DNA of 29,837 bases from CAZKXU01 sp964556665 (GTDB lineage: Bacteria; Bdellovibrionota_C; UBA2361; CAZKXU01): contig CAZKXU010000037.1 of NCBI GenBank assembly GCA_964556665.1, positions 1-29,837 of the forward strand. Reading direction: 5' to 3'. Of this stretch, positions 22,659 to 29,824 are shown in pieces. A program made the position numbers and the translations under genes. Every line of letters starts with the position of its first letter. The first letter of the stretch is position 1. The notes beneath the pieces were generated by a model, which ran no database searches, had not been told where the DNA came from, and saw only the letters and a list, made by a program, of their open reading frames with translations.

Positions 22659-25403
22659 TCATCCCTGCGCTTCCGTCCAGCTCCTGCCAAATCCAAGATC
22701 CACCTTGAGCGGCACCGAAAAATCCGCCACTGCCTCCATCTCCTCCTGGATTATCTTAATTGCTCTATCTTTTAATGCTTCAGCTGTTTCAAAGACAAGC
22801 TCATCATGAATTTGGAGAATCAGGTCTATCTTCAACCCTTCTTTTCGTATGCGCTGATCCACCTTCACCATGGCAAGCTTAATGATATCAGCTGCACTAC
22901 CCTGAATCGGCGCATTGATAGCAGCTCGCAGAACAAAACCGCGGTCTCTTCCGCTGCTGTCAATCTCTGTTATATTACGGCGCCTGCCGAAAATTGTGGT
23001 TACATACCCCTGTTCAGTAATATTGCGCTCCAGGGTTGCAAAAAACTGCTTCACGCGTGGATAACGTGCAAAGTAACCTTCAATGTAAGCATTCGCTACC
23101 TGCACCGGAATGCCAAGCTCACGTGCTAATCTAAAGCCGCTCATCCCATAGATCACACCAAAATTTATTGTTTTTCCCATGCGCCGCGCTTCGTCCGAGA
23201 GTTCCTGCGTAGCAGGAATTGAGAGTATCTCCCGTGCTGTTTTGGCATGGATATCCTCGCCGCGCGCAAAAGCAGCTTTAAGGTTTTCATCAGCACTCAT
23301 ATGCGCCAAAAGTCTAAGCTCAATCTGGGAGTAATCAGCAGAGATAAGAATATTTCCTGGCTCGGCAATAAATGCTCCTCTAATTCTGCGTCCTTCCGTT
23401 GTCTTAATCGGTATATTCTGTAGATTGGGATCTGAGCTTGAAAGCCTCCCTGTCCCGGTTAAGGCCTGATTAAAGTGTGCATGCAATCGGCCGCTACGAG
23501 TCGAAACAGCTTCTGCTAAGACATCAAGATAGGTGCTCTTTAATTTATACAAGAGACGGTAGCGCAATATCCCTGCCGGTAAGGGATGAAGCGGCGCAAG
23601 TTTTTCTAACACCGAAGAGTCAGTTGAGATCCCTGTTTTAGTACGCTTAAGCCCCTGTGTTGATAGATTTAATTTGTCAAAAAGGATGGTGGCTAACTGC
23701 TTAGGGGAGTTAAGATTAAATTCCTCTCCTGCTATATCATAAAGCTCAATCTCTATCTTTTTAAGCTCTGCCTCAAACTCCTCACTTAACTTCTTTAACA
23801 GGACTGTATCAAGTTTCACCCCGATTCTTTCCATACGGGAAAGTATTGGGATGAGCGGCATCTCGATGGAGCTTAATACATTTAGTAACCCACGCTCTTC
23901 GATGAGTGGACGGAGCTTTTGCTCTAGTACCCAGGCCAGATGCGCATCTTCACAACAATACCGTGTAGCTGCATCGATCTCTACCTCTGAAAAATTGGCC
24001 CGTCCTTTTACTACTTCATCATACTCTATGACACCAACCCCTAAATAATCACGTGCTAAAACTGTAAGGTTATGTGAGCCGCGCTCTGAGTTTAAAAGAT
24101 AAGAGGCGATCATAGTGTCAAAACAGATGCCTAAAATCTCAACGCCGTGCTCTGCTAAGATACCGTAGTCGTACTTAAGATTCTGCGCTGTTTTTCTAAT
24201 CTCTGGTTTCTGGAAGAAGGGCTTAAGGCCTGAGATTAGGCGCGCTAGCTCAACCTGTTTTTTCTCACTATTTTGATGTCCGACCGGTATATAAAAAGCC
24301 TCTGAATTGGAGAAACAGATCCCTACTCCAACGATCTTGGCCTGCTTAATATCTAATGATGTGGTCTCAGTATCAAATGCGAAATGGGACTGCTTTGATA
24401 ATACCTTTATGAACTCATCAAAACCATCATCATAAACAGTTTGATAATCAACAGCTCCAAGAACGTCCTCCCTATTTTTAGGGACAGCTAAATTTAGTTC
24501 ACGCAGCAGTGAATCAAATTCAAACCGCTCACAAAGCTCGTAAAGCTCGGCAGAGTTAGGCTCATTTCTTAAGAGCGCATCGAATAAATCTTTTGAGGTA
24601 AGTAATGAGATCTCCACCTTGCCATCTCCAACCTGAAGCTCCACTGGGGAGTCAGTATCAATTTCAACCAACTTTCTACTTAGACGAACAAGATCCCGAT
24701 TTAATTCAATACTCTGTGCAATTTTTTTCCTGCTTCTAATGCTCTGATCCTGCTCAATTATTTGGCTAGATTTAAGTATCGACTCAAGATCTCCAAATTT
24801 TTCAATAAGTTGCAACGCCGTCTTAGGACCACACCCATCCAATCCGGGTATGTTATCGGAACTATCACCGGTCAGTGCCAGGAAGTCGATCACCCGATCA
24901 GGTAGGACCCCAAACTTTTCTTTAACCTCTGCCGGTCCGTAAGACTTATCCTTCATGCCATCAAAGATCGAGACATTTTCATTCACAAGCTGCATCAGAT
25001 CTTTATCACCGCTTACTATTACAACTTCAGCTTCATCCTGGAGCCTTCTTGCAATCGTTCCAATCACATCATCAGCTTCAAAACCGGGTAGCTCAACAAT
25101 CTGTATCCCAAGCGCTGAAGAGATCTCTCGAAAGAAAGGCATCTGCTTTTTTAGTTCCTCAGGGCATTCGGCTCGATTAGCTTTATATTCCTTGTACATG
25201 TCGTTTCGAAAAGTCTCGCGCCCACTATCAAATGCGATTACTACATGTCTTGAGTCAGCCTGCTTAAGGAGCTTGACCAACATTTTAGTAAATCCAAATA
25301 GCGCGTTAGTCGGGAAGTTATTCTTATTGGTTAGAGGTGCGACTGCATAAAATGCTCTAAAAATATAGCCGGAACCATCGACAATATAGGCTTTGTTGGA
25401 CAT
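22659..25403 (-). CDS. polA: DNA polymerase I
   Basis: A 914-residue family A polymerase for Okazaki-fragment processing and repair synthesis. Three domains are complete. The 5'-3' exonuclease spans about residues 1-300 (YIVDGSGYIFRAFYA, VSGDKDLMQLV, DNIPGLDGCGPKTA). The 3'-5' proofreading domain has DTETTSL with Asp344 and Glu346, NLKYD, and YCCEDAHLAW, so it looks active, unlike in Bacillus or Thermus. The polymerase domain has NLQNIPIKTTEGRRIR, ISADYSQIELRLLAH, the O-helix RRMGKTINFGVIYG, and IHDELVFE. AAGGA lies upstream of the ATG. A large palindrome lies between it and the preceding gene. Confidence 0.99.
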   Translation of the reverse strand: MSNKAYIVDGSGYIFRAFYAVAPLTNKNNFPTNALFGFTKMLVKLLKQADSRHVVIAFDSGRETFRNDMYKEYKANRAECPEELKKQMPFFREISSALGIQIVELPGFEADDVIGTIARRLQDEAEVVIVSGDKDLMQLVNENVSIFDGMKDKSYGPAEVKEKFGVLPDRVIDFLALTGDSSDNIPGLDGCGPKTALQLIEKFGDLESILKSSQIIEQDQSIRSRKKIAQSIELNRDLVRLSRKLVEIDTDSPVELQVGDGKVEISLLTSKDLFDALLRNEPNSAELYELCERFEFDSLLRELNLAVPKNREDVLGAVDYQTVYDDGFDEFIKVLSKQSHFAFDTETTSLDIKQAKIVGVGICFSNSEAFYIPVGHQNSEKKQVELARLISGLKPFFQKPEIRKTAQNLKYDYGILAEHGVEILGICFDTMIASYLLNSERGSHNLTVLARDYLGVGVIEYDEVVKGRANFSEVEIDAATRYCCEDAHLAWVLEQKLRPLIEERGLLNVLSSIEMPLIPILSRMERIGVKLDTVLLKKLSEEFEAELKKIEIELYDIAGEEFNLNSPKQLATILFDKLNLSTQGLKRTKTGISTDSSVLEKLAPLHPLPAGILRYRLLYKLKSTYLDVLAEAVSTRSGRLHAHFNQALTGTGRLSSSDPNLQNIPIKTTEGRRIRGAFIAEPGNILISADYSQIELRLLAHMSADENLKAAFARGEDIHAKTAREILSIPATQELSDEARRMGKTINFGVIYGMSGFRLARELGIPVQVANAYIEGYFARYPRVKQFFATLERNITEQGYVTTIFGRRRNITEIDSSGRDRGFVLRAAINAPIQGSAADIIKLAMVKVDQRIRKEGLKIDLILQIHDELVFETAEALKDRAIKIIQEEMEAVADFSVPLKVDLGFGRSWTEAQG

Positions 25404-25469
25404 AGAAGTACCGATCCTTTTGAATGGAAAGGTTACAATAGTGTCTTAGAATATGCAAAAATATTAGGG

Positions 25470-25655
25470 CTAGTGCTTCGCCAAATAAGTTTTTTCACGT
25501 ATAGCGCGCAGCGTTGCCCCAGATTGGCACGCCTCGGAAGGAGGAAATCCGCAGCAATACTGGAGTATTGCGAGGATTTTCCGACTGAGAAGCGTGACAA
25601 GGTGGGGCAACGATGTGATGCTAGACGTGAAAAAACTTATTTGGAGGAGCACTAG
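25470..25655. repeat. Large imperfect palindrome of about 186 bp
   Basis: The sequence is nearly symmetric about the centre at 25562/25563. The core GCAATACT-GG-AGTATTGC (25554-25571) is perfect. The outer block at 25481-25500 is an exact 20-bp complement of 25625-25644. By eye the arms of about 93 bases match at roughly three quarters of positions, with one or two single-base gaps. It gives mirror-image 60-codon frames on both strands with similar translations, which is a by-product of the symmetry. It fills the gap between the zinc-finger gene stop and polA. It is unrelated in sequence to the CTGGGACC repeats. Confidence 0.85.
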
Positions 25656-25656
25656 G

Positions 25657-25932
25657 CTAGAGATCGATCCCGAGTGTCTTACTAAGCTTCGCTCTGAATT
25701 TGGATTTTAGCTCAGGTGTGAATGGCGCGGGCTTTAACTCTTTAGCTAGTTGAACGACTAGATCGTAGGACTCCACAAACTCCTGACAGCGCGGGCATGC
25801 TTTACGATGACTATCAACCATCTCACGAAAATCATTCGGAAGATCCCCGTCAACATAATCCCCATACACGGCCTGTAGCTCTTCACAGCCGAATCCATCA
25901 AAAATCTTGGTTACTAAATTTAGCTTTGTCAT
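25657..25932 (-). CDS. Small zinc-finger (ZAS/zf-HC2-like) protein
   Basis: A 91-residue soluble protein with the HxxxCxxC motif at His42, Cys46 and Cys49 (SHRKACPRCQEF), preceded by Cys16 in FGCEELQAVYGDYVDGDLP. This Cys...LxxYxDGxL...HxxxCxxC pattern is that of zinc-binding anti-sigma factors. There is no transmembrane segment, so it would act in the cytoplasm, like redox-sensing members. No sigma factor gene adjoins it. The nearest is at 21933-22547, beyond polA on the same strand, and that one already has a membrane partner. GGAAAA lies eight bases before the ATG. Confidence 0.85.
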   Translation of the reverse strand: MTKLNLVTKIFDGFGCEELQAVYGDYVDGDLPNDFREMVDSHRKACPRCQEFVESYDLVVQLAKELKPAPFTPELKSKFRAKLSKTLGIDL

Positions 25933-26338
25933 ACCGGTTTTCCTAATTTGTTTTAATCATAAACAGTGTTTAAACTAACAGTACAACCGGACATAACCTT
26001 AATAGAGTGTCGAAAAAATGACATACTCTACACCGTATAAGATTCTTTGGAGGCAAAAACGATACAATTTTTTTACAATTTTTTTATTTATAATGAAATC
26101 AATGGGTTGGAAGGTGATTTATAATGGCTCATAAAAAGTGGGGGCAATCTCCTCGTCACAGTCCACGCCCCGTTGACTAGGGCTAGGGCAAAGAATTCAG
26201 ACGAAGACAAGGACAAAGACGAGGACTAGGACAAAGAGAATACCCACACTTAATGAGTAGCTACGTGATTTGTAATGGCTCATAACCGCAAGCAGTGGTT
26301 AGTTTACTCTTAAGTATATTACCTTAGTCAGGGCTGAT
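25933..26338. other. 406-base intergenic region with a dyad, direct repeats and a low-complexity island
   Basis: No conserved gene is visible. A perfect dyad TAAACA-G-TGTTTA lies at 25960-25972, about 28 bases before the zinc-finger gene start, where an operator would be. Two 21-base direct repeats differing at one base (26114-26134 and 26265-26285, core TAATGGCTCATAA) bracket an island containing a run of GAC-rich hexamers (26200-26238). A tiny frame, ATG 26124 to TAG 26180, encodes MAHKKWGQSPRHSPRPVD and has AAGGTG upstream. Confidence 0.5.
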
Positions 26339-27043
26339 TTAAGCCACAAACTTATAACCAACGCCATGAACTGTTAAGATATGACGTGGATCATCGACGT
26401 CGTTCTCAATCTTGGCGCGCAGCTTAGCTATATGGTTATCAACTGTCCTAGTGCTTGGATAATTCGTATAGCCCCATACCTCGTCTAGTAGCTCATCACG
26501 TGAAACAACATTCCCCTGCTTAGCAACAAGATAACGCAGCAGCCGGTATTCACGCGCTGAGAGCTCTAACGGGTTTGCATTACGTTCAGCTCTATAGGCT
26601 TTAAAATCAATACAGACATCATCGAAAGAGATCGTATCAACCTGATAGGTAGACTCCATGCGACGCAATAAGGCTCGCACTCTAGCCAACAACTCCTTCA
26701 TTCCAAAAGGTTTTGCAAGATAATCATCAGCTCCAAGCTCAAGCCCCAGCACCTTATCAACCTCCTGGTTTCTAGTAGTAAGAAGAATAAGAGGTGTTGA
26801 AATTCCGGAGTGCCGAATCTCTTTACATGCCTGCAGCCCATCCATAATCGGCATCATTACATCCATGATGGCTAGGTCCGGCTTTTTCTCGCGGAGTAAA
26901 TAAACCCCTGCCTGCCCATCCTCAGCTTCAAGTACTTTAAAGCCCTCTAGCTCAAGGTTAAGTTTAAGACTGGAACGAACCCCCTCATCATCTTCTATTA
27001 CCGCTATAGTATAGACATGAGCTTCCTTAACGTCTGTCTTCAT
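26339..27043 (-). CDS. OmpR/PhoB-family response regulator, orphan
   Basis: A 234-residue two-domain regulator. The receiver has the acidic pair Asp18/Asp19, the phospho-acceptor Asp61 in IMDVMMP, Thr89 and Lys111 in AKPFG. The C-terminal winged helix has ELSAREYRLLRYLVAKQGNVVSRDELLDEVWGY, STRTVDNHIAKLRAKIE and ILTVHGVGYKF, the DNA-recognition part of the OmpR class. It should bind direct repeats upstream of its targets once phosphorylated. No histidine kinase gene adjoins it, so its partner is elsewhere. It is divergent from rplU. Confidence 0.96.
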   Translation of the reverse strand: MKTDVKEAHVYTIAVIEDDEGVRSSLKLNLELEGFKVLEAEDGQAGVYLLREKKPDLAIMDVMMPIMDGLQACKEIRHSGISTPLILLTTRNQEVDKVLGLELGADDYLAKPFGMKELLARVRALLRRMESTYQVDTISFDDVCIDFKAYRAERNANPLELSAREYRLLRYLVAKQGNVVSRDELLDEVWGYTNYPSTRTVDNHIAKLRAKIENDVDDPRHILTVHGVGYKFVA

Positions 27044-27165
27044 CCTTAAATCCTTTTAAAAAATGGCACATTAAGTTGGAATTACTCGCAACTAGCTGCA
27101 TTATGCAGGGCAGCCCTATTATAACAAATTGAGGGAGTTAAAACATACATTTTTAGGGGTGGAGC

Positions 27166-27194
27166 TTGCGTTACATCAAAAAAATATGTATTCT
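27166..27194 (+). promoter_or_regulatory. Candidate sigma-70-type promoter for rplU-rpmA
   Basis: TTGCGT (27166-27171) and TATTCT (27189-27194) are spaced 17 bases apart, about 50 bases before the rplU start. Three of six and four of six positions match the consensus boxes, so this is suggestive only. Confidence 0.3.
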
Positions 27195-27246
27195 TACCCT
27201 CTTATTTTTTAAGATTATTTAAATTTCTTAGTTACATTAGGTAGTT

Positions 27247-27576
27247 ATGGCCGAAGAAAAAGATATCTGTGTATTCGAGGTTAGCGGAAAGCAGTTCACG
27301 GCTGCTCTTGGTGAGCAGGTACTAGTAGACAAGCTTGAATCTAAAGCAGGGGAGTCTATATCAATAGACAAAGTTCTGTTAATTCACCAGGTTGGTCAGA
27401 CCGCAGTTATTGGAGCCCCATACATTAGTGGTGCCAAGGTAGCTGCAAAGGTGTTGGCAACAACAAAACAGAAAAAAGTAATAGCTTTTAAGAAACGTAT
27501 TAAGACAGGATTTCAAAAGAAGATCGGACACCGTCAGCAGATGACAACACTTCTGATTGAGTCGATCACACAATAA
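27247..27576 (+). CDS. rplU: 50S ribosomal protein L21 (bL21)
   Basis: A 109-residue ribosomal protein that binds 23S rRNA. The N-terminal barrel reads CVFEVSGKQFTAALGEQVLVDKLESKAGESISIDKVLLI, matching the family's GGKQYxVxxGDxIxVExL pattern. The C-terminal segment FKKRIKTGFQKKIGHRQQMTTLLIESI is the conserved basic RNA-binding end. TAGG precedes the ATG. rpmA follows after 21 bases and obgE after that, the order conserved across most bacteria. Confidence 0.97.
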   Translation: MAEEKDICVFEVSGKQFTAALGEQVLVDKLESKAGESISIDKVLLIHQVGQTAVIGAPYISGAKVAAKVLATTKQKKVIAFKKRIKTGFQKKIGHRQQMTTLLIESITQ

Positions 27577-27597
27577 TTCGTTTTTCAAGGATCTAAC

Positions 27598-27855
27598 ATG
27601 GCACATAAAAAAGCTGGTGGAAGCTCAACTAACGGTCGTGATAGTCAGGGACAACGGCTTGGCATTAAACGTTTCGGAGGCCAGGTTGTAAAAGCTGGAA
27701 ATATCCTAGTTCGTCAACGCGGCAACACCTACTACCCAGGACTAAACGTAGGTTGCGGACGTGACTTTACTCTTTTTGCTCTAAAAGACGGCAGGGTCAA
27801 ATTCTCACAGGGCCGCAGACAGCTAGTTAGTATCGAGCCTATTATTAGCGCCTAA
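27598..27855 (+). CDS. rpmA: 50S ribosomal protein L27 (bL27)
   Basis: An 85-residue ribosomal protein whose N-terminus reaches the peptidyl-transferase centre. It starts MAHKKAGGSSTNGRDSQGQRLGIKRFGGQ, the canonical sequence, with no extra N-terminal extension of the Firmicutes cleaved type. The remainder (VLVRQRGNTYYPGLNVGCGRDFTLFALKDG, reading from ILVRQRG) is also standard. AAGGAT is well placed before the ATG. It is coupled with rplU; a decayed REP-like repeat separates it from obgE. Confidence 0.98.
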   Translation: MAHKKAGGSSTNGRDSQGQRLGIKRFGGQVVKAGNILVRQRGNTYYPGLNVGCGRDFTLFALKDGRVKFSQGRRQLVSIEPIISA

Positions 27856-27870
27856 GTTATTTCTGTCGGA

Positions 27871-27943
27871 CTGGGACCGCGTACATCTTGTCCGCAAACG
27901 AATTAGCTATCACAGAGTTGTGAGCTAGAAGTCGCGCTCCCAG
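27871..27943. repeat. REP-like palindrome, copy 4 (decayed)
   Basis: The ends CTGGGACCGCG (27871-27881) and CGCGCTCCCAG (27933-27943) pair with one mismatch. The interior matches copy 3 base for base in stretches such as CCGCAAACGAATT, but the inner GC stems of copy 3 are broken by several substitutions (GGGCATCCTG is GTACATCTTG here). It lies in the rpmA-obgE gap. Confidence 0.8.
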
Positions 27944-28039
27944 TAAGGAGAATCTCCCCACCTAAAATTGCCCTCAGTATCGTATGTTAAGCAACTCCAA
28001 TATGATAAGATCTCCCAATATCTAAACCAGGCTAAATAA

Positions 28040-29077
28040 ATGAAGTTTCTAGATGAAGCAACAATTGAGGTAAAATCCGGCCATGGTGGATCCGGCGCTA
28101 GACATTGGCGCAGGGAGAAATTTGTCCCGATGGGTGGCCCAGATGGCGGTGATGGCGGCAAAGGCGGCGATGTTGTACTGATCGCAAGCCGTAACAAACA
28201 CACCCTTCTTGATTTTCAATTCAATCCTATCTGGAAAGCTGCGGATGGTGAGCCTGGGATGGGAAGAAATAAGGCTGGCAGAGACGGAGCAGATCTTGAG
28301 ATCTATCTTCCGGTTGGCACTCAGATCTATGCCGATGGGACTGATGAGCTACTTATAGACCTAGCTGAGGATGGTCGGCGGTATATCTTGGCAAAAGGTG
28401 GACGTGGAGGTCGTGGCAACGCATTTTTTAAATCTCCAACTAACCGTGCCCCTGAGCACTATCAGCCCGGAGAGGAGGGCCAATCTGGCTTTTTTAAATT
28501 ATCACTTAAGCTTGTTGCCGATGTCGGCTTAATCGGCTTTCCTAACGCGGGCAAATCTACCCTTATCTCCCGCATCTCCAAGGCACGTCCAAAAATCGCG
28601 GACTACCCTTTTACAACTTTAACCCCAAACCTAGGTGTTGCGGCTGCAAAGGGCGGACGAAATTTCGTTGTTGCTGATATTCCAGGTCTCATACCTGGAG
28701 CTTCTGAAGGTAAAGGGCTTGGAATAAAATTCCTTAAGCATGTCGAACGCACAAAGGTTTTAGTGCACCTAATCGATCCGAATCAATTGGATGAGGATGG
28801 AAAACCGATTACTCCACTCCAGTCTTTCAAAGCAATTAATGATGAATTAAAGGGATTTTCAGAGGAGTTAGGAGAACGACCACAACTAGTTGTATTAACA
28901 AAACTTGATACTATTACAGATACTGATAGGAAACTCCTTGATAAAACTACCAAGCAATTTAAAAAAATGGGTTGTGATTGCCTATCTATTTCAAGTGCCA
29001 GCGGAGAAGGAATTGATGAATTAGTCGAGAAGCTGGCTAGCCTAGTCCATCCAGCTGCTCACGAGATAGCTGCATAG
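28040..29077 (+). CDS. obgE: Obg GTPase (ObgE/CgtA)
   Basis: A 345-residue essential GTPase that associates with the 50S subunit and links ribosome assembly to growth and stress. The glycine-rich Obg fold covers about residues 1-158 (KSGHGGSGARHWRREKFVPMGGPDGGDGGKGG, GGRGGRGNAFF). The G domain follows with the P-loop GFPNAGKST, switch TTLTPNLG, G3 DIPGLIPGASEGKGLG and G4 TKLD. The poorly conserved C-terminal tail of longer Obg proteins is essentially absent, which is common outside Enterobacteria and Firmicutes. It is third in rplU-rpmA-obgE and convergent with rdgB, 12 bases away. Confidence 0.98.
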   Translation: MKFLDEATIEVKSGHGGSGARHWRREKFVPMGGPDGGDGGKGGDVVLIASRNKHTLLDFQFNPIWKAADGEPGMGRNKAGRDGADLEIYLPVGTQIYADGTDELLIDLAEDGRRYILAKGGRGGRGNAFFKSPTNRAPEHYQPGEEGQSGFFKLSLKLVADVGLIGFPNAGKSTLISRISKARPKIADYPFTTLTPNLGVAAAKGGRNFVVADIPGLIPGASEGKGLGIKFLKHVERTKVLVHLIDPNQLDEDGKPITPLQSFKAINDELKGFSEELGERPQLVVLTKLDTITDTDRKLLDKTTKQFKKMGCDCLSISSASGEGIDELVEKLASLVHPAAHEIAA

Positions 29078-29089
29078 TGGATTAATTCT

Positions 29090-29734
29090 TTACGCCGCTG
29101 CCTCTGGCTCAAAAAGACTCTCCAGTGCCAAGACCCTATGCGTCTTAAAAAAGGTCGAACGCTCCTTGAGCTCAGCAAGGCTAGCTTTTAGATTTCTTAC
29201 AACAAAGATAGGATCGTAACCGAAGCCTCCCCTGCCCTGAGGCGCATGTGCAATCTCACCATCAATCTGCCCTTCGGCTATAACAAATTCATCCTTACTT
29301 AGCTTAAGGTATAATAAACAGTAAAAATGTGCGCTACGATCAGTATGAGGGGCCAGCTCTTTTAACAGCTTCTCTATATTACGAGCAGCATTACTTGGCT
29401 CACCAGCATAACGGGCAGAAATAAGGCCGGGCGCACCCGCTAGTGCCTTCACCTCCAGGCCGGTATCATCTGCTAGGGATGGCATACCACTCCACTGAAA
29501 GAAGGCGTCGGCTTTTAGTTTTGCATTCTCTTCATAGGTGGCGCCGTTCTCCTCAACTATCGGCGGCGGTCCTGGCTGCTCACTTAAGCCAAAGCTTTTA
29601 TAATCGGTGAGTACCTCACCCGGAGAGATAACAGAAATTCCAAAAGATCGTGCAACTTCTCGCACCTCTTTTAGTTTACCTAAATTTGTTGAGGCAAATA
29701 GCAGTATTTTTGGAACTTGAAGCGGCTTGTCCAT
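29090..29734 (-). CDS. rdgB: Non-canonical purine NTP pyrophosphatase (RdgB/HAM1)
   Basis: A 214-residue house-cleaning enzyme that hydrolyses ITP, dITP and XTP to monophosphates, keeping deaminated purines out of nucleic acids. The substrate-binding motif is STNLGKLKEV near the N-terminus. The catalytic and metal-binding stretch is SLADDTGLEVKALAGAPGLISARYAGE, and GRGGFGYDPIF and the FKTHRVLAL end are typical. Length is slightly above the usual 195-200 residues because of an insertion before the catalytic loop (LSEQPGPPPIVEENGATYEENAKLK). The start is ATG 29734. Confidence 0.97.
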   Translation of the reverse strand: MDKPLQVPKILLFASTNLGKLKEVREVARSFGISVISPGEVLTDYKSFGLSEQPGPPPIVEENGATYEENAKLKADAFFQWSGMPSLADDTGLEVKALAGAPGLISARYAGEPSNAARNIEKLLKELAPHTDRSAHFYCLLYLKLSKDEFVIAEGQIDGEIAHAPQGRGGFGYDPIFVVRNLKASLAELKERSTFFKTHRVLALESLFEPEAAA

Positions 29735-29756
29735 TAAGGGTATAGTCTAGCACAAT

Positions 29757-29803
29757 TATAGCAAGTGACAGAATACCGTAGTGTTATTCTGTCACTTGCT
29801 ATA
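29757..29803. repeat. Perfect 19-bp stem hairpin near the right edge
   Basis: The arms 29757-29775 and 29785-29803 (TATAGCAAGTGACAGAATA and its exact complement) surround a 9-base loop. It lies 22 bases upstream of the rdgB start on the far side from the gene. A stem of this length is unlikely by chance; it could be a terminator-like block for a gene beyond the edge or the end of a dispersed repeat. Confidence 0.85.
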
Positions 29804-29804
29804 G

Positions 29805-29824
29805 CCTGGCCATGCATGGCCAGG
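29805..29824. repeat. Perfect 20-bp GC-rich palindrome at the right edge
   Basis: CCTGGCCATGCATGGCCAGG reads the same on both strands, with no loop. It directly follows the 19-bp stem at 29757-29803, and together they look like parts of one repeat element cut by the window edge. Confidence 0.8.

Noticed and set aside
25470..25655. Two overlapping small genes on opposite strands
   Set aside because: They mirror each other because the DNA is an imperfect palindrome. Neither has a recognised family or a ribosome-binding site, so I describe the repeat instead.
26200..26238. CRISPR-like or minisatellite array
   Set aside because: The GAC-rich hexamers are short, degenerate and contiguous, with no spacers.
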